Assembly: GCF_003007675.1 (NCBI RefSeq)
Contig: NZ_PXNP01000023.1
Coordinates: 186,001-250,000 of the forward strand
Length of the DNA: 64,000 bases
Direction: 5' to 3'
Source: Marinobacter fuscus
GTDB taxonomy: Bacteria; Pseudomonadota; Gammaproteobacteria; Pseudomonadales; Oleiphilaceae
The position numbers and the translations under genes are program-made. The first letter of the stretch is position 1. The number at the start of each line of letters is the position of its first letter. The notes under the pieces were generated by a model. The model was given only the letters and a program-made list of their open reading frames with translations. It had not been told where the DNA came from and did no database searches. Below, piece after piece: positions 25,923 through 34,479 of this stretch.

Positions 25923-28793
25923 TCAGGTGGTTTCCGGCTGGCGCTGCTGTTCCCGGAACAGGCGCTGCCAGTCGGTTCTGTCGCTCCACATCTGCAGACG
26001 CTCCATAGCGGCTATCAACTGGTCTTTCAGGATTGCGCGATCCGGCGATTCGCATTTCAAGGCTGTTTCAAACCGGTTGGCGATGGTGCGCAACTCGGGA
26101 ACGCCACAATACCGGGTTGCTCCGTGCAGTTTATGAACACACTCAAGTAATAAGCTCTGCTGGTTGTCCTGCCAGAGCTTGTTTACCCGCCCGATGTCTT
26201 CCGGCAGCTGTTCCAGCAGCATACTGAACAACTCCTCGGCCAGATCGGTTTTGCCTGCCGCCAGCTGGATGCTTTCTTCCACGCTGACACAGTCCTGTTG
26301 CATGCGGCGGTTGGATGGCCGCAGCGGACGGCGGGTGTCACGCACTTCGGAAATTCCGGTGCCATTGCCGGGCTGGCGGGCATCAAAGCCGGTGTACTCG
26401 CGGATCAGATCCTCCAGCTGATGGCTACTGATCGGCTTGGCCATGTAGCCGTCAAAGCCCTGTTGCGACAGCTTGTCCTGTTCGTCGGCCAGGGCGTGAG
26501 CGGTCAGGGCGATGATGGGCGTCCGGTGAGAGCCTGTATCCAATGCGCGGATGCGGGATGTGGTTTCAACGCCATCCATGCCCGGCATCTGGAGATCCAT
26601 GAATACCAGGTCGAAGGCGTGCTGGCGAACTTTGGACAGGGCCTCGAATCCGCTGGCGGCACCTTCGGCGTCCAGGTGGCAGTCGTGGAGCAGCGTCATG
26701 ACCAGCTTCAGGTTGGCCTCGTTGTCGTCAACCGCGAGTATGCGCGGGGTGCGGGCGGGCCGGGCATTTGGCGCCGGTAAGCTGGTGTGCCCCGGGGCCT
26801 GGTTGCCAGCTTGTATGCCGTGAATCAGCAAGAGCAGTTCGTCGTAAAGTGCATCACGGCAGACCGGCTTCGTGAGGTGGCCGCTGGCAAGTCCGGACAA
26901 CGGTGTATCGTGGGTTTCCAGCGTCGGGGTCAGGAGTAGGGTGCGGCAGTCGCGCTCTACCTCCAGAGACCTTAACAGGCTGCAGTATTGGCTGGAATTC
27001 AGCAAATGACGGGTGATGCCGATGAGCGCAGTGGCATAGCCCTCCTGACGTTTTTGTGCTTCCTCTACCCGCTCCAGCAAGGCGCCGGGGGACGACACGC
27101 AATCCACCGATATACCCCATTCCCGCAACAGGTGCTCAACCGCCAGGCCGGTGGTTTTCTGTTGTTCCAGATAGATGATCCGCTCACCCTGGAGCGACTC
27201 TTTTGGTGATCCGGCGTCGATTGTCGCGGACAGCTCCGGTGTCAGAGTAAACCAGAAGGTTGAACCCTTGCCGAGCTCGCTTTCCAGGCCGATCTTACCG
27301 CCCATTTCTTCCACCAGCCGTTTGGAGATGGCCAGGCCAAGACCGGTACCGCCATACTGCCGCGCCGTTGAAGCATCTGCCTGGTTAAACGCATTGAACA
27401 GGGATTGCTGCTGGGCACGGGAAAGCCCCACGCCGGAATCGGCAATACTCAGGCGCAGGGTAACCTGGTTGTTTTCTGTGTCCTCGTCTTCCAGGCTGAC
27501 CCGCAGCACGACTTCGCCGGTCTGGGTAAACTTGATGGCGTTGTTCACCAGATTGGTGATGACTTGTTTCACCCGCAGCGGGTCGCCCATGATGTTATCC
27601 GGCACATCGTTATAGACCAGCGGCACCAGATCCAGATTTTTGGTATGGGCTGCGGGTGCCAGCATTACCATAACTTCTTCAACAATATCCCGGAGTGCGA
27701 ACGGCACCCGGTCCAGAATCAGCTTGCCTGCTTCGATTTTCGAGAAGTCCAGAATGTCGTTGATGATGGTGAGCAGGATTTCCGAGGATTTCCGGATGGT
27801 ATTCAGGTGATCCCGCTGCTGCCGGGGCAGGGGACTTTTCAGTAACAGTTCGGTAAAGCCGATGATGCCGTTCAGGGGCGTGCGGATTTCATGGGACATA
27901 TTGGCCAGGAACTCGGATTTGATCCGGCTGGCTTCCAGCGCTTCCTTGCGGGCGAAATCCAGTTCGATATTCTGGATTTCAATGGTTTCGAGGGTTTCCC
28001 GTAAATCTTCCGTGGCCTGATCGATATTCTGCTGCATCTCCGCCTGGGCCCGACTGAGTTCGGCAGCCATATCGTTCAGGCCGGACTCCAGTTGCTCGAA
28101 TTCGGGCCCGGCAGCAGTGTAGACCCTGGTTTCCAGCTTGCCTTCTTTGAGCCTGGCGACAGCTTCGTTGAGTTCAAAGACCGGATCGGTGAACGCGCGG
28201 CTCAGTCGTAGCGCAACCGCCAGGCTCAACAGTACGCCTGCAATGATGAGCAACAGGGAAATCAGCAGTGCTTTGTAGGTCTCTTTCTCGGTGCGCACGT
28301 GAGACATTTCTACCGCAACCCAGCCCAGAGGTGCTTCCAGTTTGGCAGCGGATTGCCTGGCATCCGGGTCGAGCATGGTCTCGATCATCAGATCCTGCAG
28401 GTAGACCGGTGTAATGAAGCGGGTGCTGCTGGCATGAACAACCTGGCCCGGACCCTCTGCGCTCAGCGGCAGCGGCGTAGCAGTATTGGTGCTGCCGGGG
28501 CCGCTGTGCAGCAGGCGCTGGCCTTCGCTGTCATAAAAAGTGATCGATCGGGCATCCTGCTCTTCGAGCAACGCATTGGACAGGTTGCTGAGCAGGCTGC
28601 GGTTGGCCGTGAACAGGCCGTATTCGGAGCCAGCGGCCAACTGGCGGGACAGGGATTCCCCGCGGTCTTTCAGCAGGCTTTCAATGTTGTTAACCCAGCT
28701 GTAGGTAAAAAACAGCCCCAGCATCAAGGTTGTCAGCAGAGTGGGAACCAGTGTTACCACCAGAACCTTTTTACGAATGCCCCAACGTCGCAT
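25923..28793 (-). CDS. barA: Hybrid sensor histidine kinase BarA/GacS
   Basis: Sensor kinase of the Gac/Rsm pathway, which controls small RNAs that titrate CsrA/RsmA. The 956-residue protein has a membrane segment at ~10-32, a periplasmic sensor, a second membrane segment (~160-182), HAMP, a HisKA domain with His301 (FLANMSHEIRTPLNG), HATPase_c, a degenerate receiver-like stretch, a receiver with Asp733 (VFMDLQMPGMDG) and a C-terminal Hpt domain with His887 (VHKLHGATRYCG). ATG 28793 is chosen over the longer frame (to 28874) because AGGAA precedes it. Context next to cysM-rlmD-relA matches gacS of Pseudomonas. Confidence 0.95.
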   Translation of the reverse strand: MRRWGIRKKVLVVTLVPTLLTTLMLGLFFTYSWVNNIESLLKDRGESLSRQLAAGSEYGLFTANRSLLSNLSNALLEEQDARSITFYDSEGQRLLHSGPGSTNTATPLPLSAEGPGQVVHASSTRFITPVYLQDLMIETMLDPDARQSAAKLEAPLGWVAVEMSHVRTEKETYKALLISLLLIIAGVLLSLAVALRLSRAFTDPVFELNEAVARLKEGKLETRVYTAAGPEFEQLESGLNDMAAELSRAQAEMQQNIDQATEDLRETLETIEIQNIELDFARKEALEASRIKSEFLANMSHEIRTPLNGIIGFTELLLKSPLPRQQRDHLNTIRKSSEILLTIINDILDFSKIEAGKLILDRVPFALRDIVEEVMVMLAPAAHTKNLDLVPLVYNDVPDNIMGDPLRVKQVITNLVNNAIKFTQTGEVVLRVSLEDEDTENNQVTLRLSIADSGVGLSRAQQQSLFNAFNQADASTARQYGGTGLGLAISKRLVEEMGGKIGLESELGKGSTFWFTLTPELSATIDAGSPKESLQGERIIYLEQQKTTGLAVEHLLREWGISVDCVSSPGALLERVEEAQKRQEGYATALIGITRHLLNSSQYCSLLRSLEVERDCRTLLLTPTLETHDTPLSGLASGHLTKPVCRDALYDELLLLIHGIQAGNQAPGHTSLPAPNARPARTPRILAVDDNEANLKLVMTLLHDCHLDAEGAASGFEALSKVRQHAFDLVFMDLQMPGMDGVETTSRIRALDTGSHRTPIIALTAHALADEQDKLSQQGFDGYMAKPISSHQLEDLIREYTGFDARQPGNGTGISEVRDTRRPLRPSNRRMQQDCVSVEESIQLAAGKTDLAEELFSMLLEQLPEDIGRVNKLWQDNQQSLLLECVHKLHGATRYCGVPELRTIANRFETALKCESPDRAILKDQLIAAMERLQMWSDRTDWQRLFREQQRQPETT

Positions 28794-28954
28794 ACTCTGT
28801 TCCTGTTCTTGGTTTTCTTGCTGCCGCCCTGTGCCGGGCACGGGTGGCAGACACGTCCTTGTGGCCGGAACCACTCGCCGATTTTTCCGTGGCGGCGTGC
28901 AGCCCAGATGCTGTCAGATATAGCTGCCTGTCATGGAAATAGCGATAAGCTGTA

Positions 28955-28984
28955 TTGGGACACGGCGGCCATAACGCGTATGAT
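28955..28984 (+). promoter_or_regulatory. Candidate sigma70 promoter of cysM-rlmD-relA-mazG
   Basis: TTGGGA (28955-28960), 18 bases, TATGAT (28979-28984): 4 of 6 and 5 of 6 matches to consensus. Transcription would begin about 26 bases before the cysM ATG. It is in the divergent interval with barA. Confidence 0.45.
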
Positions 28985-29016
28985 TCCAAGCCGAAAGTGT
29001 ATCACAGGGATTGCTT

Positions 29017-29910
29017 ATGATTTTCCCCACCATAGAAGATTATGTCGGCCACACGCCGTTGGTTCGCCTGCAACGCCTGGCCGGAAATACCAGTAATGTC
29101 ATTCTGGCAAAGCTGGAAGGAAACAATCCGGCCGGGTCGGTAAAAGACCGGCCCGCACTGGGTATGATTCAGGAAGCCGAACGACGTGGGGAAATCGCGC
29201 CGGGCGATACCCTGATTGAAGCCACCTCCGGCAATACCGGCATTGCACTGGCCATGGCGGCAGCCATCAAGGGCTACCGGATGGTGCTGATTATGCCGGA
29301 CAACCTGAGCGAGGAGCGCCGGGCCTCGATGCGTGCCTATGGCGCCCGGGTGATCAATGTCAGCCGCGAGGAAGGCATGGAGGGGGCCCGGGATCTGGCG
29401 CTTCGGATGGAAGCCGAGGGCAAAGGCAAGGTATTGGATCAGTTCAGCAACGCCGATAATCCCCTGGCTCATTACCGCACCACCGGGCCGGAAATCTGGG
29501 AGCAGACCTCCGGGCGGGTGACCCATTTTGTCAGTTCCATGGGCACCACTGGCACCATTATGGGAGTGTCCCGTTATCTGAAAGAGCGTAACCCCGATAT
29601 CTCGATCGTTGGCCTGCAGCCTGAAGACGGGGCTTCAATACCCGGAATCCGGCGCTGGCCTGAGGAATACCTACCCAAAATCTACGAAGCCAGCCGGGTT
29701 GACCAGGTGCTGGATATTGGCCAGCAGGAAGCCGAAGACACTATGCGGGCGCTGGCCGAGCAGGAAGGGATCTTCTGTGGCGTGTCCTCCGGTGGCGCGA
29801 TTGCGGCATCGCTCAGGTTGTCCCGCGAGGTTGAAAACGCCGTAATCGTGGCCATTATCTGTGACCGCGGAGACCGATATCTTTCTACCGGTGTCTTCCC
29901 CAGCGCCTGA
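29017..29910 (+). CDS. cysM: Cysteine synthase B
   Basis: PLP enzyme that makes cysteine from O-acetylserine and sulfide or thiosulfate. The 297-residue protein has the PLP-lysine motif [15 protein letters not shown] (Lys at about residue 43), the [11 protein letters not shown] loop and the [11 protein letters not shown] phosphate-binding loop. NPAGSVKDR is the CysM-type rather than CysK-type version. ATG 29017 is preferred over TTG 29011 because AGGGA lies 8 bases upstream. rlmD follows after 26 bases. Confidence 0.95.
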   Translation: MIFPTIEDYVGHTPLVRLQRLAGNTSNVILAKLEGNNPAGSVKDRPALGMIQEAERRGEIAPGDTLIEATSGNTGIALAMAAAIKGYRMVLIMPDNLSEERRASMRAYGARVINVSREEGMEGARDLALRMEAEGKGKVLDQFSNADNPLAHYRTTGPEIWEQTSGRVTHFVSSMGTTGTIMGVSRYLKERNPDISIVGLQPEDGASIPGIRRWPEEYLPKIYEASRVDQVLDIGQQEAEDTMRALAEQEGIFCGVSSGGAIAASLRLSREVENAVIVAIICDRGDRYLSTGVFPSA

Positions 29911-29936
29911 ATGACCCGCCAAAAGAGACTGTATGT

Positions 29937-31289
29937 ATGAGTAAGCGCCGCCGCAAGGTTCTGCCCAAAGAGCCCGTACGCTGTGAAATTGAAACCCTCA
30001 GCCATGATGGCCGGGGGATTGCCCGAGCCGATGGCAAAACCCAGTTCGTTGATGGCGCACTGCCCGGTGAAACCGTGATGGCCAAAATGGTCAGCACCCG
30101 CAGTCGGTTTGACGAACTGCGCACCACCGAGGTTCTGGAGTCGGTGGCTGAGCGGCAAACGCCACCCTGCGAATATGCCGACCTTTGCGGCGGCTGCAGC
30201 CTGCAGCACATGAGTGCCGATGCCCAGATCCGGTTCAAGGAAAACACCCTGCGGGAGCATTTTGCCCATTTCGGCGGCATTGAGCCGGAACAGTGGATTG
30301 AGCCCATGCGTTCGCCGGATGCGCTCGGGTACCGGCGCAAGGCCCGCCTTGGCGTGCGTTACGTCAAAGCCCGGGAGTCTGTTCTGGTGGGGTTTCGGGA
30401 GAAACGGAACAGCTTTCTGACCGACATTGACCGCTGCGTGGTTCTCGATCCCCGGATTGGCGAACGGATCCTGCCCCTGAGGGCTTTGTTGCACAGTATG
30501 GCGGCATTTGACCGTATTGCTCAGGTTGAAGTTGCCTGTGGCGATGACATGGCGGCCATGGTGTTCCGGAATATGGATGACCTGGTTCCGGAGGATAGGG
30601 ACAAGCTGGTCGCGTTCGGGCAGGAGCACGATGTGCACGTGTACCTGCAGCCCAAGGGGCCGGATACCGTGCATCGGATCTGGCCGGCCTCCGAAAGCCG
30701 GGATGAAGAGCGCCTGATGTTCCGGATGGAGGAATTTGACCTGGAGATGGCCTTTCATCCCATGGACTTCACCCAGGTAAATGCGGGTATCAACCGGAAT
30801 ATGGTACACCGGGCTGTGGAATGGCTGGATGTTCAGCCGGGTGAGCGGGTGCTGGATCTGTTCTGTGGCCTGGGCAACTTTACCCTGCCGCTGGCCCGCA
30901 AGGGCGGTCAGGTGGTCGGCGTGGAGGGGGACGATGCCATGGTGGTTCGTGGCCGTGAAAACGCCCGCCGTAATGGATTGTCGAATGTAGACTTCCATGG
31001 TGCCGATCTGCACGGTGATTTCACTGGTCAGTCGTGGGCCAAAGAAGGTTTCGACAAGATCCTGATTGACCCGCCCCGCTCGGGTGCGGAAGAAATCTGC
31101 AAGTACCTGACAGCGTTTGGTGCCAATCGTATTGTTTACGTGTCCTGTAATCCGGCAACTCTGGCCAGGGATGCGGGTGTGATGGTTCGCAACGGATATC
31201 GTCTGGTGCGGGCTGGCATTATGGACATGTTTCCACACACCACTCACGTTGAATCCATCGCGCTGTTCGAGCGGGATGGCGAACGCTGA
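29937..31289 (+). CDS. rlmD: 23S rRNA (uracil-1939-C5)-methyltransferase
   Basis: SAM-dependent enzyme that methylates U1939 of 23S rRNA and carries a [4Fe-4S] cluster. The 450-residue protein has an N-terminal TRAM domain, the cluster cysteines in [14 protein letters not shown] plus CVVLDP, the SAM-binding [16 protein letters not shown] and the catalytic-cysteine motif [11 protein letters not shown] near the C-terminus. It lies between cysM and relA, the conserved order in pseudomonads. Confidence 0.96.
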   Translation: MSKRRRKVLPKEPVRCEIETLSHDGRGIARADGKTQFVDGALPGETVMAKMVSTRSRFDELRTTEVLESVAERQTPPCEYADLCGGCSLQHMSADAQIRFKENTLREHFAHFGGIEPEQWIEPMRSPDALGYRRKARLGVRYVKARESVLVGFREKRNSFLTDIDRCVVLDPRIGERILPLRALLHSMAAFDRIAQVEVACGDDMAAMVFRNMDDLVPEDRDKLVAFGQEHDVHVYLQPKGPDTVHRIWPASESRDEERLMFRMEEFDLEMAFHPMDFTQVNAGINRNMVHRAVEWLDVQPGERVLDLFCGLGNFTLPLARKGGQVVGVEGDDAMVVRGRENARRNGLSNVDFHGADLHGDFTGQSWAKEGFDKILIDPPRSGAEEICKYLTAFGANRIVYVSCNPATLARDAGVMVRNGYRLVRAGIMDMFPHTTHVESIALFERDGER

Positions 31290-31362
31290 AGCCAGGCGGG
31301 ACACTGGGCACAGGGCCAGACGGCCTGGAAACCAAACAGGATAAAGCGGGTAAAGCGTTACC

Positions 31363-33600
31363 ATGGTGAAAGTACGGGAAGACTATTCGGTCAGTGGTGA
31401 TGGCGAGGTGGATATTGGCCGCTTCGTGCAGCACATTGCTGAACAGACCCACCTTGAGGATCCGGAAAAACTCCGCCTGGCGTGTGAAAAAGCCGCGGCC
31501 ATCGCCGACAAGGCGTTTCGGGAAGACCGGCTTTGGGCACCGGGCGCCAGCAGTTTTCTGACCGGCCTGGAAATGGCTCAGGTACTGGCGGAGTTGCATC
31601 TGGATCAGGCCAGTGTCATCGCCGCGGTGCTTTACCGGGCGGTACGGGAAGAACGGGTTGCTCTGGAGACCATTCGCCTGGAGTTCGGTGACGAGGTGGC
31701 AGCGCTGATCAATGGCGTGCAGCAGATGGCGGCTATTTCCTCCATCCATCACCCGCTCAAGGGCAATGTACTGGGCCAGAGTGAGGGCCAGCTGGACAAC
31801 GTCCGCAAGATGCTGGTTACCATGATTGACGATGTCCGGGTGGCCCTGATCAAGCTGGCGGAACGTACCTGTGCGATCCGCGCGGTGAAGGATGCACCGG
31901 AAGAAAAGCGCATGCGGGTGGCCCGGGAAGTCTTCGATATCTATGCACCACTGGCCCATCGTCTGGGGATCGGACACATCAAGTGGGAGCTGGAAGACCT
32001 GTCCTTCCGTTACCTGCACAGCTCGGCCTACAAAAAAATCGCCAAACTGTTGGATGAAAAACGCCTGGATCGGGAGAGCTACATCCGGCGGGTGATCGAG
32101 ACCCTGCAAACGGAACTGAAAGCGTCGGGCATCAAGGCAGAGCTGACTGGCCGTGCCAAGCACATCTACAGTATCTGGCGAAAAATGCGCAACAAGGGCA
32201 TCGATTTTTCCCAAGTTTATGATGTGCGGGCAGTGCGCATACTGGTGCCGGAAGTGCGGGACTGTTATGCCGCGCTGGGCATTGTGCATACCCTCTGGCG
32301 GCACATTCCTAACGAATTCGATGACTACATCGCCAACACCAAGGAAAACGGTTACCAGTCCCTGCACACGGCCGTGATTGGCCCGGAGGGCAAGGTGGTG
32401 GAGGTGCAGATCCGTACCCATGACATGCATGAGGAAGCCGAGCTGGGCGTATGCGCCCATTGGCTTTACAAGGGCACGGATACCAAGAACAAGTCCACCG
32501 GTTACGATGCCAAGATCAACTGGCTGCGCCAGGTTCTGGAGTGGCAGGAAGAGCTGGGGGATATTTCCGGGCTGGCGGACCATCTGAAAACCGATGTGGC
32601 ATCGGATCGGGTGTACGTGTTCACCCCGGAGGGCCATGTCGTTGACTTGCCCCAGGGCGCAACGCCGGTGGATTTTGCCTACCGGGTGCACACTGAAATC
32701 GGTCACGCCTGCCGGGGCGCCCGGGTAAACAGTCGGATTGTGCCGCTGACTTACCCGCTGAAAACCGGCGATCAAATCTTTATTCTGACCTCGAACAACG
32801 CCGCCCCGAGCCGGGACTGGCTGAACCCCAGCCTGGGTTACATCCAGACCTCCCGGGCCCGGGCCAAGGTGACCCACTGGTTCAAACAGCAGGATCGCGA
32901 TCGCAATGTGCTGGATGGCCGGGCGATTCTGGAAGACGAATTCAAACGATTGTCACTGTACGACCTTGAGCTTTCGCAGCTGGCGGCCAAGGTGAACTAT
33001 CACAGTGCCGACGATATGTTTGCCGCCATTGGTGCTGGCGACCTGCGCCCGACCCACGTGGCCAACGTGGCCCAGCAGATGCTTGAGCCGCAAACCGAAC
33101 AGCTCGACCTGAAGCTGGCGCCGAACCGGAAGAAGGCCTACGACACCGATTCGGACATTCAGATCCTGGGCGTCGGCAAACTGAAAACCCAGGTGGCCAA
33201 GTGCTGTAAACCCTTGCCCGGTGACCCCATTGGCGGCTACATCACAGTGGGCCGTGGCGTCACCGTGCATCGTCAGGACTGCATCACGTTTCTGAATCTG
33301 CAGGAATTCGAGCCCAACCGGATTATTGAGGTGAACTGGGGCGGAACGCCTGCCGCTGTCTACCCGGTAGACGTTGAGATTGAGGCTTACGATCGATCCG
33401 GGCTGTTGCGCGATATCACCCAGTTATTGTCGTCTTCCCGCAGCGATGTGCTGGCACTCAACACCCTGACCAACAAGGACGAAAATACCGCCACCATTCG
33501 CATTACCGTGGAGATTTCCAGCCTGGAACAGCTGGCCCGTTTGCTGGCACAGATTCGTAACCTGCCGAACATCATCGACGTAAGGCGCAAACGCACATGA
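31363..33600 (+). CDS. relA: (p)ppGpp synthetase RelA
   Basis: Ribosome-associated synthetase that makes (p)ppGpp from GTP/GDP and ATP when uncharged tRNA enters the A site. The 745-residue protein has a degenerate HD domain: the hydrolase HDxxED residues are absent (LDQASVIAAVLYRAVREERV), as in RelA and unlike SpoT. The synthetase domain is clear (YDVRAVRILVPEVRDCYAALG, ENGYQSLHTAV, VEVQIRT), followed by TGS (VYVFTPEGHVVDLPQGATPVDFAY) and a C-terminal ACT domain. The end overlaps mazG by 4 bases (ATGA). Confidence 0.97.
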   Translation: MVKVREDYSVSGDGEVDIGRFVQHIAEQTHLEDPEKLRLACEKAAAIADKAFREDRLWAPGASSFLTGLEMAQVLAELHLDQASVIAAVLYRAVREERVALETIRLEFGDEVAALINGVQQMAAISSIHHPLKGNVLGQSEGQLDNVRKMLVTMIDDVRVALIKLAERTCAIRAVKDAPEEKRMRVAREVFDIYAPLAHRLGIGHIKWELEDLSFRYLHSSAYKKIAKLLDEKRLDRESYIRRVIETLQTELKASGIKAELTGRAKHIYSIWRKMRNKGIDFSQVYDVRAVRILVPEVRDCYAALGIVHTLWRHIPNEFDDYIANTKENGYQSLHTAVIGPEGKVVEVQIRTHDMHEEAELGVCAHWLYKGTDTKNKSTGYDAKINWLRQVLEWQEELGDISGLADHLKTDVASDRVYVFTPEGHVVDLPQGATPVDFAYRVHTEIGHACRGARVNSRIVPLTYPLKTGDQIFILTSNNAAPSRDWLNPSLGYIQTSRARAKVTHWFKQQDRDRNVLDGRAILEDEFKRLSLYDLELSQLAAKVNYHSADDMFAAIGAGDLRPTHVANVAQQMLEPQTEQLDLKLAPNRKKAYDTDSDIQILGVGKLKTQVAKCCKPLPGDPIGGYITVGRGVTVHRQDCITFLNLQEFEPNRIIEVNWGGTPAAVYPVDVEIEAYDRSGLLRDITQLLSSSRSDVLALNTLTNKDENTATIRITVEISSLEQLARLLAQIRNLPNIIDVRRKRT

Positions 33601-34436
33601 ACTACAACATAGAGGATCTCAAGGCCCTGATGGCCCGGCTGCGGCACCCGGATATCGGCTGCCCCTGGGATACCCGGCAAACCTTCGACAGCATCGTGCC
33701 TCATACCATTGAAGAGGCCTACGAGGTTGCCGATGCCATTGATCAGCAGGATTACCCGCATCTGAAAGACGAGTTGGGCGATTTGCTGTTCCAGGTGATC
33801 TTCTATGGCCAGATGGGGAAAGAGCAGGGGCACTTCGACTTTGATGGCATTGTTGACCATCTGGTGCGCAAACTGATCCGCCGGCATCCGCATGTTTTCC
33901 CGGAAGGGACTCTGGACAGCCGGGTTGATCCCGATAACCGGCCCAGCGAAGCCTGGATCAAGGAAAGCTGGGAGCGCATCAAGGCCGAAGAACGGGCGGC
34001 AAAACCGGCATCGGATGCCCCGGCAAGCCGCCTGGATGGTATTGCCCGAACCCTGCCCGCCATGGCCCGGGCGGAAAAACTGCAACGCCGAGCGGCCCGG
34101 CACGGCTTCGACTGGCCGGATATTGGCCCGGTGTTTGACAAGCTGCACGAAGAAATCGACGAGCTGAAAGAAGCCTGGCAGGCCGCAGAACAGGGTGCGG
34201 GCGAGCGGGATGCGGTGGAAGACGAGCTGGGCGATCTGATCTTTGTGTGCGTCAACTTGGCGCGGTTTATGAAAGTGAACCCCGAGCAGGCGTTGAACCG
34301 AACCAATCACAAGTTTGACGCCAGGTTCCGGGCAATCGAAAAGGTGCTCTCGGAGCAGGGGCGCAACCTGGACGACGAAAGTCTGGATGCCCTTGACGCC
34401 ATCTGGCAAAGCGTAAAGGGCGTTGAGAAGGACTAG
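33597..34436 (+). CDS. mazG: Nucleoside triphosphate pyrophosphohydrolase MazG
   Basis: Hydrolyses NTPs and dNTPs to monophosphates; in E. coli it lowers (p)ppGpp-linked effects and lies beside relA. The 279-residue protein has two tandem MazG domains. The first shows LRHPDIGCPWDTRQTF and EEAYEVADAI...LKDELGDLLFQV; the second the weaker LHEEIDELKEAWQ...VEDELGDLIFVCVN. Translational coupling to relA suggests joint control of the stringent response. Length is close to the 263 aa E. coli protein. Confidence 0.96.
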   Translation: MNYNIEDLKALMARLRHPDIGCPWDTRQTFDSIVPHTIEEAYEVADAIDQQDYPHLKDELGDLLFQVIFYGQMGKEQGHFDFDGIVDHLVRKLIRRHPHVFPEGTLDSRVDPDNRPSEAWIKESWERIKAEERAAKPASDAPASRLDGIARTLPAMARAEKLQRRAARHGFDWPDIGPVFDKLHEEIDELKEAWQAAEQGAGERDAVEDELGDLIFVCVNLARFMKVNPEQALNRTNHKFDARFRAIEKVLSEQGRNLDDESLDALDAIWQSVKGVEKD

Positions 34437-34479
34437 CCAATAGACTTTCCGGGTTCATTCTTAGTATCTTGAGTTCATT

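Noticed and set aside
28794..28874. N-terminal extension of barA
   Set aside because: The internal ATG 28793 has a good ribosome-binding site and starts the expected short cytosolic segment before the first membrane helix.
29682..32877. Two long minus-strand open frames (about 550 codons each) under cysM-rlmD-relA
   Set aside because: Same antisense composition effect; the plus-strand genes are certain.
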